Shown here: positions 7,844 through 16,302 of the stretch, one piece after another
Position numbering within the stretch: position 1 is the first letter of the stretch
How the letters are laid out: every line of letters begins with the position of its first letter
Origin: Thermococcus piezophilus
GTDB lineage: Archaea; Methanobacteriota_B; Thermococci; Thermococcales; Thermococcaceae
NCBI RefSeq assembly: GCF_001647085.1
Contig: NZ_CP015520.1
Coordinates: 310,001-374,000, forward strand
DNA: 64,000 bases
Direction of reading: 5' to 3'
Position numbers and translations under genes: made by a program
The notes under the pieces: model-generated
The model's database searches: none
What the model was told of the DNA's origin: nothing
What the model saw: only the letters and a program-made list of their open reading frames with translations

Positions 7844-9154
7844 ATGAAATGGAAGAAACCTCTTGGGCTGTTTGTGGCCCTTGTGGTTGTGTTTTCAATT
7901 GCAGTAGTAAGGGCAGCAACCATTACAGACGTAATATGGGAGAACGCCATAACCGAGCCGGAGATTGAGCTTATTCCCGGCTATCCGGCTACAGTGAACG
8001 TCACCATTCTGACCTCCAATGGTGATCCTTTTGACCTCGCAAACATCGCCGGCGCGGATACCATCTCTGTGACGGGCAAGTTTGTCGATGAGTATGGAAA
8101 CGCTCTTGACATGAATGGAGACGGCACTGCCGACATCTACACCTTCACGAACACGAGCACACCCGGCCTCTGGACTGCTACCATAAACGTCTCAAATGTC
8201 CAGCCCGGCCTATACACACTTAAAATCGATGCTATAGCGCAGAACAGTACCACAAACACAATCATTGACAACGCGACCCTTGAGCTTCAAGTTTGGGTCG
8301 CTGGTGGTGAGTATTGGGTTGCAGTCGCTGACGTCAAGGACGGCGATACTATCGAGATTGGCACCATGAGCTTTACTATCAGAGGACTGAGCGACCTTGG
8401 GGCCATCCTTGACCTCGGAAACCTTACAACGCAGACGATAACTGACGATAATCGCGATGGAATTTTCAGCTGGAGCACGGATGTAACGGGGGACGGTGTA
8501 GGCGACTGGATCGTCTTTGCGAGGAGCAATGATGGTAAGTATGTACTAATGGTCTACTCAAATGATGGGAACATTCTAAACGACTTCAATCTCGAAAACA
8601 CGTTCGAAGTGAGAGAGTCAGATGGAAGGGTAAAGTTTACGAACAAGATATTCAAGGACGGAAGCAATTACAGAGCTTACGTCGTGTGGGACGAGAGCTG
8701 GCTCGCAAAGCTTGGCATAAAGGCAGTCGACTATTATATCATTCCTTTACGCGGTAGAGAACACTGGAGAGAAGGATTTGGCAACGTTGAGAGAACAGAC
8801 GTCAAGGTGATAAAGAGGACAACGTACTTCTTTGGACTGTTCGGGAAGGAAGAGGAGGTGTACAGTGGCAACATCTTCAATAAGAACGTGAATATTGACA
8901 ACATTATCACGGTCTTTGGAAAGTGGGTTGGGAACGCGGCAATGATAAGATGGAGAGTATGGGAGATACGTAAGGGCCTTGGTGATATTACGATTCCAAA
9001 CAGCTACAGCCTACGTGAGCGCTCGCTGAACGAGCTTGCCGTGAGTTCTGAAGACTTCAGAGGATTCAATCCTGTCCTAAACCCAAGTGGAAGGGGGTTG
9101 TTCAAGCCGGGCATCGATTGGAAATCAATCCTCGGGTTTGAGGATGAGTCCTGA
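7844..9154 (+). CDS. Exported beta-sandwich protein of the element
   Basis: 436 residues with a signal peptide (MKWKKPLGLFVALVVVFSIAVVRA, then ATITD). Residues 25-150 look like an immunoglobulin-type beta sandwich (PGYPATVNVTILTSNGDPFDL..., GLWTATINVSNVQPGLYTLKIDA), with several NxT/S sequons. A DxNGDGTAD-type calcium-binding loop appears twice in similar form (DMNGDGTADIY and VTGDGVGDW). No transmembrane anchor is seen at the C-terminus. It sits between the LamG protein and the subtilase and could be a partner or substrate of either. Confidence 0.72.
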   Translation: MKWKKPLGLFVALVVVFSIAVVRAATITDVIWENAITEPEIELIPGYPATVNVTILTSNGDPFDLANIAGADTISVTGKFVDEYGNALDMNGDGTADIYTFTNTSTPGLWTATINVSNVQPGLYTLKIDAIAQNSTTNTIIDNATLELQVWVAGGEYWVAVADVKDGDTIEIGTMSFTIRGLSDLGAILDLGNLTTQTITDDNRDGIFSWSTDVTGDGVGDWIVFARSNDGKYVLMVYSNDGNILNDFNLENTFEVRESDGRVKFTNKIFKDGSNYRAYVVWDESWLAKLGIKAVDYYIIPLRGREHWREGFGNVERTDVKVIKRTTYFFGLFGKEEEVYSGNIFNKNVNIDNIITVFGKWVGNAAMIRWRVWEIRKGLGDITIPNSYSLRERSLNELAVSSEDFRGFNPVLNPSGRGLFKPGIDWKSILGFEDES

Positions 9155-9167
9155 GGGGGCTGATTGA

Positions 9168-10739
9168 ATGAGGCCCCTTTCAGCGACTTTTATTGTCTTT
9201 ATTGTCCTTCTTTCTTTATTCAGCGTTGCAGTAGCTGACAGTAGCCTTCCAGCCGCTATCGAGACCACACAGGTTAAGTTTGATGTCCCTTCCCTCACTC
9301 TCTCCGACTACATGAATAAAATCCTAATCAAGTTCAAGGAGTGGCGTTTCGACAGCACCGGGTTAATCAGAACCAATACTGGTATCTATGTCGATGAGAG
9401 GTTTTGGAATTGGGTCACGGGTTCGATTCAGGTGAGTGCCAACCTCACTGACATGGCTTTGAACTGGCTGAACACATTCAAGCAAAAGGTTCAGAACGAC
9501 GAAGAAGTCGATTGGATCATCATCACTTGGACGAAGCCAAATGATCGCGTAAAAGAAGCTCTCGAAGCAATTGGGGCAAAGGTTCTTTACGTCGATGAGG
9601 ATATCAATGCCATAACCATCCGTGCCCGCCCGAGCCTCGTCAAGAACCTCGTCTATTCAAAGGCATTTGACTTTAACTATCGCTTTTACATCCGTGAGGT
9701 TTGGCCTGACTTTTACGTCGCCAACAGCCCTGTGTACATTGAGAACACCAGTGCTGTATTTATTCAGGGGAATATTACTCCCGAGCAGGTTGCTAATGCC
9801 AACTGGAACATCAAGCTCATCAAGGCAGATTTGGCCTGGAGCAAGAAGGGTATCACGGGCAGGGGCGTCACGATAGCGGTTCTCGACACTGGAGTGGACT
9901 GCAATCATGTCATGCTTCAAGGAGCTTGTGTTGGCGTGGCAAACTTTGTGAACAACGAGCCCCCTGATGACCTAAATGGACACGGAACCCATGTGGCCTC
10001 GATAGCGGCTGGAAGGCCAGTCAAGGCGAACGTAGATGGTCAGATCGTCTATGTCTCAGGAGTAGCTCCTGAAGCAAACGTCCTCGCGGTCAAGGTTCTC
10101 GGCAAGGACGGCGGCGGGACGATGACTCAGATCATCCAGGGCCTCGACTATGTGGTTGAGTGGCACAAGAAGCACCCGGACGAGCCGATAGTCGTGAGTA
10201 TGAGCCTCGGAAGCCCCTTTGGGAGTCCAAGAGACCCAATGGTTCAGAAGGTCGAACAATTGATTCGCGAGGAGCACATTCCGGTCGTCATCGCGGCTGG
10301 AAATGAGTTCGTGGTCATTGACTCTCCAGGAATTGCAACGGGTGCAATCACAGTTGCGGCAGTTGGCAGAGACATGAAGGTGGCGGAGTTCAGCGGAAAA
10401 GGGCCCGGCCTAAACATCTACGACATCAAGCCCGACATAGCGGCTCCTGGCGTCAGGATTGTGGCTGCGAAGGCAGGAACAAGGAGCCAACTAATAGCTA
10501 TGAGTGGAACCTCGATGGCAACTCCTCATGTCTCTGGAGTTGTAGCCCTGCTCCTCCAAAAGCATGGAACACTCACACCCGAGACAATCAAAATGATTCT
10601 ACAGAAGACCGCTTATCCTCTCGAGGGCATCAACGCCCTGCCAACTTGGAGTGGAGCCGGCCTTGTTGACGCCTACGCCGCGGTAACTGCAAACGTTCAG
10701 AGTTCAATATGGGACCGGTTCAGGAGGTTGTTGCCATGA
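9168..10739 (+). CDS. Exported subtilisin-like serine protease (S8)
   Basis: 523 residues: signal peptide (about 1-24, ending AVAD), a long propeptide region (about 25-210), then a subtilase domain with the full triad. The triad is D240 in AVLDTGVD, H272 in GHGTHVAS and S449 in GTSMATPHVSG, with the oxyanion asparagine in AAGNEF. It is expected to be active outside the cell, perhaps maturing the neighbouring exported proteins or cutting the cell's S-layer; both roles are inference. The stop overlaps the start of the next gene (ATGA). Confidence 0.92.
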   Translation: MRPLSATFIVFIVLLSLFSVAVADSSLPAAIETTQVKFDVPSLTLSDYMNKILIKFKEWRFDSTGLIRTNTGIYVDERFWNWVTGSIQVSANLTDMALNWLNTFKQKVQNDEEVDWIIITWTKPNDRVKEALEAIGAKVLYVDEDINAITIRARPSLVKNLVYSKAFDFNYRFYIREVWPDFYVANSPVYIENTSAVFIQGNITPEQVANANWNIKLIKADLAWSKKGITGRGVTIAVLDTGVDCNHVMLQGACVGVANFVNNEPPDDLNGHGTHVASIAAGRPVKANVDGQIVYVSGVAPEANVLAVKVLGKDGGGTMTQIIQGLDYVVEWHKKHPDEPIVVSMSLGSPFGSPRDPMVQKVEQLIREEHIPVVIAAGNEFVVIDSPGIATGAITVAAVGRDMKVAEFSGKGPGLNIYDIKPDIAAPGVRIVAAKAGTRSQLIAMSGTSMATPHVSGVVALLLQKHGTLTPETIKMILQKTAYPLEGINALPTWSGAGLVDAYAAVTANVQSSIWDRFRRLLP

Positions 10740-10882
10740 TCAAAAAGTTCGTCATCTTCCTTATCGTTATCCTCCTCTTTACAGTGATCCTCGTCGGCTT
10801 CGACAAGTTCCTGGAGAACGTTGCCCTGGCCATAACAATCGCTCTCGTGCTCAAATTGGTTGATGAATGGGTGGAGGATTAA
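10736..10882 (+). CDS. 48-residue membrane peptide
   Basis: Begins inside the subtilase stop (ATGA) and encodes two hydrophobic stretches (KKFVIFLIVILLFTVILVGF and ENVALAITIALVL) with an acidic tail. Overlap with the upstream stop and spacing to the next start make it a credible small operon member. Function unknown. Confidence 0.6.
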   Translation: MIKKFVIFLIVILLFTVILVGFDKFLENVALAITIALVLKLVDEWVED

Positions 10883-10885
10883 GCT

Positions 10886-11143
10886 ATGTGGGGGTTGGAA
10901 AGTAAGCCTTTGCCTGTTAGGTTGGGGATAGCGATTATCGCTGATGTTATTGACGCGTTTAATATGATCCCGGGAATCAGTGATCTCATCGAAGCTCCAA
11001 TCAATGCTTTTGTGGCGTATGCTCTCACTGACAACGTCAAGGCGCTCGCAGTTGGAGCAGCAGATGGTATCCTTCCAGCGCCGATTGATTTGTTTCCGAG
11101 TGCCACGGTGATGGTGATAGCGGATGAGCTCGGCTGGATCTGA
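10886..11143 (+). CDS. 85-residue small membrane protein
   Basis: A hydrophobic protein with two to three helices containing paired PGISDLIEAPINAF and PAPIDLFPSATVMVIADELG segments. These look like a short internal repeat around the motif ADxID/PAPID. It lies four bases after the preceding stop. I do not recognise a family. Confidence 0.62.
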   Translation: MWGLESKPLPVRLGIAIIADVIDAFNMIPGISDLIEAPINAFVAYALTDNVKALAVGAADGILPAPIDLFPSATVMVIADELGWI

Positions 11144-11184
11144 GTTTTCTTTTTTCCTATTTTGAGGTAAGGAGGGAGATAAGA

Positions 11185-11565
11185 ATGGGAATGTTGGCAG
11201 TAGTCATACTCACAGGAATCATTATCTTTGGAATTACGACAATGTGGTATTCAAGTGGAGAGGCGGCGTTCTTCATTAGTTTAGTTATCATTGGGTTGCT
11301 TTTCTTGTGGGATCTGTCGAGCAATCAAGGCCAATTAATGATGACCCCTGTTCTTATGATTGGAAACTGGCTCGGAATTAGACTCTGGACGGCGCTTTTC
11401 CTCTATATGACGTTCCTTGGAAGCTACGTTTTTGGAACGCCGGGCAAGGTACTTGTCGTCATAGTATTTGTTCTGATAGTGCTCCACGCCCTTGGCGTCT
11501 TGGGACCAATAAAAGAAGGAGATCTGAGTGCGTTGAAAGGAGTAATCAAGATTGGAGGTGGTTGA
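11185..11565 (+). CDS. Membrane protein with four predicted spans
   Basis: 126 residues, nearly all hydrophobic, with about four helices. ATG 11185 follows GGAGGGAG. The stop overlaps the region of the next gene's start. Probably part of a membrane assembly with the two following proteins; no family recognised. Confidence 0.65.
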   Translation: MGMLAVVILTGIIIFGITTMWYSSGEAAFFISLVIIGLLFLWDLSSNQGQLMMTPVLMIGNWLGIRLWTALFLYMTFLGSYVFGTPGKVLVVIVFVLIVLHALGVLGPIKEGDLSALKGVIKIGGG

Positions 11566-11567
11566 GC

Positions 11568-12272
11568 GTGTATTCAGCTTCTCTTGCACAAGCGAGCAAT
11601 CATGGAATTATACTGAGCGTGCTGATAGTTGCGGTTGCGTTGGGAGCTTATTTCATGCTCTCAAGGAGAGCCGAAATCTTGGGAGCATCGATGATAATAC
11701 TCATCATGGCGTTTGTGGCTAAAGATTACTATCACATAGTCTATGTGGCTGGAGGAATGCTCTTCCTTGCATTGCTGATGTATATGACAGACTTTGATGA
11801 AGGAACCATTCGAGGGAGCTTTTTCTATGCAGGAATTGGACTTTTTGTTGGGCTTATCCTATACTACCTGATGCCAGTCACTATTCCTGGAAACATTGAC
11901 AAGACTTTTTTAATTGCACTCGTTCCTGCAACTGTCATTGTCATTATTGAGGGATTCAGAGGGGGCTTTACCTACGATAGCGAGGCAGCAATTGCAATTA
12001 TCACAGCATTTGCGGTCTCATTTTTCCTTGTCAGCGTTGTTGGAGTAACTCATTTAATTTGGGGCATAGGCTTCATGGTAGCGGGAATACTCTTTGAATA
12101 TTTTATTGGAGGCTTTGTTGCAACAACGAGCTTCATCGCTGGACTGATAATCTGGCTGGACGATGTAGTGGGATACTCTGTATATAACCAGAACCAACAC
12201 GCGCTTGCTCTATTGCTCCCAATTGGCTTGGTTTTGATTGGAATCTTTCTAGTTTTGCAGTGGGGTGATTGA
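11568..12272 (+). CDS. Polytopic membrane protein with about seven spans
   Basis: 234 residues. GTG 11568 is preferred because GGAGGTG (11553-11559) lies 8 bases upstream; a TTG at 11562 is in frame but badly spaced. About seven or eight hydrophobic helices cover the whole length. As the largest integral membrane protein in the operon it is a candidate for a channel or scaffold component; that is inference from context only. Confidence 0.68.
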   Translation: MYSASLAQASNHGIILSVLIVAVALGAYFMLSRRAEILGASMIILIMAFVAKDYYHIVYVAGGMLFLALLMYMTDFDEGTIRGSFFYAGIGLFVGLILYYLMPVTIPGNIDKTFLIALVPATVIVIIEGFRGGFTYDSEAAIAIITAFAVSFFLVSVVGVTHLIWGIGFMVAGILFEYFIGGFVATTSFIAGLIIWLDDVVGYSVYNQNQHALALLLPIGLVLIGIFLVLQWGD

Positions 12273-12273
12273 T

Positions 12274-12936
12274 ATGAAGAAAGCCATTGCGGTTGTGGTT
12301 TTGTTTTTGATAATTGCCCCTTCAGTGAGCGCATGGAGTCTGAGCGACCTCCTAAAGAGCACCATATCCAATGCTCTGGAGATTTTCAAGCGTGAAGTCA
12401 TGCCGGTAGACGGTTATACGGGCGTGGAGGTGGGGAAGAGTTTCATCATTGAGGGTGCAAACTGGTGGAATCCTGATTACTACGTCCGTCTTGAGGATGT
12501 AAAAGTCCGGTTTAGCTGGTGGATCCCACGAGAAGTGACTGTGAAAGTTACCGTCTACAAAGTCTATCTTGGCATTTTTGCATTCAAATATGCCGAATAT
12601 GATGACATCTGGTGGACAAAAGAAAAGATTGGGGACGGCTGGATTGGAGCATTCTTCGTTTGGGGATTTGACTGGAAAAGGACCGGATGGAGTAATGCCA
12701 CAAAGGCATACATAGCATACAACCTGCCTTCAGCGAGCGACCTCAACATCAAAAACGTGACTATCCTTGAAAATGGCACTGTCAGGCTTCTCTTCGACGA
12801 CAACACAACAAAACTCATGAGTTTTGAAGAGTTTGAAGGCTTTGGGAACGTGACTGTTGTGGATGTCACGTATAAGCACATAATTAAGTCGCTTTATATT
12901 GTCAGAAAGAAGGAGAAGAAGGGGGAGGAAGGATAA
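12274..12936 (+). CDS. Exported protein with aromatic-rich beta domain
   Basis: 220 residues. ATG 12274 follows GGGGTGA. It has a signal peptide (KKAIAVVVLFLIIAPSVSA, then WSLSD), an amphipathic helix (LLKSTISNALEIFKR), then a beta-rich region crowded with W and Y. The C-terminus is very basic and charged (RKKEKKGEEG). Function unknown. Confidence 0.65.
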   Translation: MKKAIAVVVLFLIIAPSVSAWSLSDLLKSTISNALEIFKREVMPVDGYTGVEVGKSFIIEGANWWNPDYYVRLEDVKVRFSWWIPREVTVKVTVYKVYLGIFAFKYAEYDDIWWTKEKIGDGWIGAFFVWGFDWKRTGWSNATKAYIAYNLPSASDLNIKNVTILENGTVRLLFDDNTTKLMSFEEFEGFGNVTVVDVTYKHIIKSLYIVRKKEKKGEEG

Positions 12937-13251
12937 ATGGAGTTTAAAGCTGGAGCGATTTTAGCATCTACATATTTCATTCCACTCCTACTAATAGCGG
13001 GCTTTCCAGTCAACGAACCAACAGCAGGTCTCATTGCATTCGTATACTTGTGTCTTTCAGTAATACTCCTCGTTGTAACCGCGTTCGTCGCAAAGTTCAT
13101 CTTTGATATTCCATTGTGGCCATGGGGAGTAACATTGGTCCTTGGCTCGTTGGCACTGATATTCCTCCTAAATCCAGTGCTCGACCTCATCAGGGCAGTA
13201 TGGTTCATTCCACCGGTCGTGGCGTTTGTAATTGGGATAACACAGGGGTGA
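12937..13251 (+). CDS. Three-span membrane protein
   Basis: 104 residues with three to four hydrophobic helices. The ATG follows the preceding stop directly (TAAATG). Unrecognised family; member of the membrane-protein run. Confidence 0.62.
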   Translation: MEFKAGAILASTYFIPLLLIAGFPVNEPTAGLIAFVYLCLSVILLVVTAFVAKFIFDIPLWPWGVTLVLGSLALIFLLNPVLDLIRAVWFIPPVVAFVIGITQG

Positions 13252-13256
13252 CGGGA

Positions 13257-13403
13257 ATGGACAAAGTTAGGATGCCCGAGAGAAAACTTGACGTGATAAG
13301 AGAACTTAAAGTGCGCATTGCTAGGGAAGAGGCGCGTCTACTAAGGCTATTGAAGCAGGCGAAAGAGGTGAGGGCTCATGGAAGAAATGCAAAAGGATAT
13401 TAG
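13257..13403 (+). CDS. 48-residue basic coiled-coil peptide
   Basis: ATG 13257 sits 5 bases after the preceding stop. The product is a highly charged helix (RKLDVIRELKVRIAREEARLLRL...) with heptad-like leucines, ending inside the next gene (26-base overlap in another frame). Charge and overlap suggest a real small regulatory or adaptor peptide; unproven. Confidence 0.5.
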   Translation: MDKVRMPERKLDVIRELKVRIAREEARLLRLLKQAKEVRAHGRNAKGY

Positions 13404-14268
13404 GGAGGAGCTTGCGCAGAAGGTCAATGAAGATCAGAAGACTAAGATCATCAAATACGCCCTCATTGGGATCGGCATTGGTGTAGCAGTTGGACTCATC
13501 ATGCTCGCCTTTCCTGGCTTCTATGAGACTCTGACAGAAATCCACAAGAGCCTCGCCGCGCCAAGATATTCCTTCTACGTCCTTGTGGGTTCAATAGCAT
13601 TCGTCGAGTTTATGAGGATGACGTGGGTCGAGAGCGCAAAGGCTAGGAGCAAAAGGCTCATTCCCCTAACCTCGCCAGAGACTGAGATATGGGTCAAGGA
13701 GAAGCCACTCATCGGGCTCAAGCTTCCGTTCACAAATCGCGAGATCAAGAACAAGAGAATAAAGCCGCACATTGTTGAGACCGAGCTCGGCTGGCGCGTG
13801 TATCCGAACAAGTCCCTCCTTTCACCGCAGTGGGACGGCACAGTTCATTACATTCCAGGTGATGCTATCTTTGGCTATGGAAACACAAGAATCATCGCCG
13901 CGAAGAAGCCAAGCAAACCTACGTTCTACGAGATTGACAAGAACACAGGTGAAAGCATTCCGGTCTATGTGTGGGAGCCAATCAACATTGCGGACGAGCT
14001 CTATATGAGGGCCCTGAAGGAAATCGAGTATCTAAAAGCAGAAAACTCTGCACTGAGAGCCTATGCAGAGAAGGGTTACGAGCTTGCAAGAACCATAGCG
14101 GCTCTCCCAAGAGAGTTCTTCGACAGCCTACGTGAGAAGGGTTACGAGGATGCGGTGAGAATAATGAAAGAGGTGCTCGGAAAAGGCTTCTTTGCAGAGA
14201 TGGGTAAGATGAGGAAAGAGGAGCTTACGGCAATCATAAATGCACTCAAAAAAGAGGGAGAACTTTGA
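13378..14268 (+). CDS. Membrane-anchored protein with cytoplasmic coiled coil
   Basis: 296 residues; ATG 13378 follows GAGGTGAG. It has a basic N-terminus, two membrane helices (about residues 22-42 and 58-75), then a large soluble domain. A likely coiled coil (YMRALKEIEYLKAENSALRAY) and a helical C-terminus complete it. Last gene of the first operon, followed by a strong structured intergenic region. Confidence 0.65.
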   Translation: MEEMQKDIREELAQKVNEDQKTKIIKYALIGIGIGVAVGLIMLAFPGFYETLTEIHKSLAAPRYSFYVLVGSIAFVEFMRMTWVESAKARSKRLIPLTSPETEIWVKEKPLIGLKLPFTNREIKNKRIKPHIVETELGWRVYPNKSLLSPQWDGTVHYIPGDAIFGYGNTRIIAAKKPSKPTFYEIDKNTGESIPVYVWEPINIADELYMRALKEIEYLKAENSALRAYAEKGYELARTIAALPREFFDSLREKGYEDAVRIMKEVLGKGFFAEMGKMRKEELTAIINALKKEGEL

Positions 14269-14282
14269 TCTTTTACATTTTT

Positions 14283-14347
14283 GCCGTCCAGAATGCGGGC
14301 AGTGGGCCAAGTAGGGATTCCGAACGGCCCAAGCCCGTATGGACGGC
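14283..14347 (+). promoter_or_regulatory. Three-tier GC-rich hairpin between the two element operons
   Basis: Nested perfect stems: GCCGTCCA (14283-14290) with TGGACGGC (14340-14347), GCGGGC (14295-14300) with GCCCGT (14333-14338, one G-T pair), and GGGCC (14304-14308) with GGCCC (14326-14330). Just downstream are further pairings: GGCCC/GGGCC at 14345-14360, and TTCGGG at 14379-14384 with CCCGAA at 14394-14399. ATTCGGG at 14351-14357 competes for the same CCCGAAT partner. This could be a terminator-like or processing structure, a small RNA, or part of a replication origin. Confidence 0.6.
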
Positions 14348-14437
14348 CCGATTCGGGGCCAAAAAATCAGGAGGTGACTTCGGGAGAATCCCACCCGAAT
14401 TTCACGCTCCATGACTGATCGGAAAGAGGGGGTCTAA

Positions 14438-15013
14438 ATGATGGAGGGAGAGAAAGCCACAACAGGGTTAGTGTGGGGTATAGATCACGTTCTTTCACGC
14501 GTTGAGAAGGAAGCTCGTATCCTGCCAACTGCCAAATACCTTGACATCGCAATTTCAGTTGCAAAAAGGGCAGAGGCAATAGAAAAGCAAGCACGCGAAC
14601 TGCCGAACATCTACGTTAGCAAAAAGCTTGAACTGGCCATAGAATCAATAGAGCGCTGGAAAGAAGCATTTGAGTACCTTCTCCGCGCCATTTATGCCGC
14701 TGAGGACGTTTCTATTCAAATCGAGAACATGAAACGAGCACTTGGAGGACGCGCAAGCCTCCGCACGCGCATCATTATGGCTCTTCTTGTCCACGGAGAA
14801 CTAAAAGCAAATGAGCTCGCAAAAATTCTTGACAAGAGTGAAAGCACCATTAGCGAAGCCCTTAGATTTCTCATAGAAATGGGCTATGTAGAGAGGGGCA
14901 AAAACGGGCTCCACATTCGCAAAGGCATAATTAACGCACTCTTTGAATTATTTGATACCGCTTATGACCGGCTGGAAGAAGAATATCTTCTCAGAGGGGA
15001 TGATGACAAATGA
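14438..15013 (+). CDS. Winged-helix DNA-binding protein with helical N-terminus
   Basis: 191 residues after an AGAGGGGGT site. Residues 1-105 form long charged helices; residues 108-175 form a winged helix (RIIMALLVHGELKANELAKILDKSES recognition helix region, then EMGYVERGKNGLHI wing), like MarR/ArsR-type regulators. It opens the second operon and overlaps the ATPase gene start by four bases, so it may regulate it or act as its DNA-binding partner. Confidence 0.75.
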   Translation: MMEGEKATTGLVWGIDHVLSRVEKEARILPTAKYLDIAISVAKRAEAIEKQARELPNIYVSKKLELAIESIERWKEAFEYLLRAIYAAEDVSIQIENMKRALGGRASLRTRIIMALLVHGELKANELAKILDKSESTISEALRFLIEMGYVERGKNGLHIRKGIINALFELFDTAYDRLEEEYLLRGDDDK

Positions 15014-16302
15014 GTCTGGCCCTTCGGGATATTCTAAATGAATACATCCCCAAGTATGAAGAAAAAGTTGCACATTCCGAGAATCCACTCTTGGCATTTG
15101 GCCTGACAAAAAGAGGCAAACTTGCCTATCCAATCAATGAACCAAGTCATAGACTTATAATGGGACAAACGGGCGCAGGAAAAACAACACTCGCTCAAAC
15201 CCTGATGGAAATAGACTTCTTAAGAGGCCGTAAGGTTTTTGAGCTTGAACCGGCACTTGAGGCCAAATCTGAAAGAGCCTTCATGAATCTCCCCAACAAT
15301 GACAGCAAAATGCTCCAAGTCCTTCGTGAAAAGTTTGGAATAGACATAGAGGACTTCAAAGAGTGGCCCTTTCAAACGGTCGTTTACAGTCCACCTACCC
15401 CGAGGTTTGCAAGCTTTCTTAAAAAGTACGAAAACTCACCAGGAATTAAATTTTTCAGAGCGCTCACTTTCACAGAGAGTGACATTATAGACATTATTGC
15501 CAGAATTCTGCCCACTGGTTCAATTGAGGGTCTAATTGTGGCAGACGCATACGATCAGTACATCAGCGTGGTAAAGAAGAGGAAAAAACGAAACATCGAA
15601 GAATTCAAAAACTACGTACAGGAAATTGGCAAAGGAACAAATGTAAACATAGAAAACACTCTAATGAAGATAAATAGATTTTATCATGTCCTAAAAGGTG
15701 TCAAGATTACAAACGGAACATCACTCAAAGACATGATGAAAAACCAGAACGAGATAAGCGTTTTCACCACCCATTTCATCGAGAGGCCCGAGGACCGTTA
15801 CATCTGGACCTTTGCCATTCTCGTGACTGTATACTCCAACTGGATTGATAACCTCAAGCGGGACTATCTCATGAGCTTCTTTGTCGCGGACGCCAATCTG
15901 CTTGCACCAAACTCCACAAGAGACATCATAGAGAAGTTATCCTATTTCCAGACCTTAATGAGACAAGAACTCCAAATCTATGTGAAGATTTCCCGCGGGA
16001 AAAATATGGCCTGGACCCTAGACACGCAAAGGCATGACGACCTAAGTCCAAGTATTGTTAGTGAGTGTAAAGAATGGTTCATCAAAAGGATGTACGCAAG
16101 GGAGTTCGCCCCAAGGTTAGGAATTGAGCCAAAAGTCCTTAGAATGCTATCTGTTGAAAAAGGCATCTACGTGGGACCATTGACAAAATATAAAGTCCTC
16201 CTGCGACCTCCAGTTTCCCGAAAAGCTGCCGCTGGAGAATACGCACCAATTCATTTTCTCGACGCATACGAGAGGTGGGAGAATGAGGAGGCAACTTATT
16301 AG
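15010..16302 (+). CDS. HerA/VirB4-like P-loop ATPase
   Basis: 430 residues. Walker A is GQTGAGKTT near residue 55. A C-terminal LDTQRHDDLSPSIVSEC block is the HerA/FtsK-type glutamine-sensor motif. The Walker B equivalent is probably SFFVADANLL, where the usual catalytic glutamate after the aspartate is an alanine. ATPases of this superfamily pump DNA or protein across membranes. Among membrane and exported neighbours, a motor for DNA packaging, conjugation or secretion is likely. Overlaps its neighbours on both sides, a sign of translational coupling. Confidence 0.82.
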   Translation: MSLALRDILNEYIPKYEEKVAHSENPLLAFGLTKRGKLAYPINEPSHRLIMGQTGAGKTTLAQTLMEIDFLRGRKVFELEPALEAKSERAFMNLPNNDSKMLQVLREKFGIDIEDFKEWPFQTVVYSPPTPRFASFLKKYENSPGIKFFRALTFTESDIIDIIARILPTGSIEGLIVADAYDQYISVVKKRKKRNIEEFKNYVQEIGKGTNVNIENTLMKINRFYHVLKGVKITNGTSLKDMMKNQNEISVFTTHFIERPEDRYIWTFAILVTVYSNWIDNLKRDYLMSFFVADANLLAPNSTRDIIEKLSYFQTLMRQELQIYVKISRGKNMAWTLDTQRHDDLSPSIVSECKEWFIKRMYAREFAPRLGIEPKVLRMLSVEKGIYVGPLTKYKVLLRPPVSRKAAAGEYAPIHFLDAYERWENEEATY

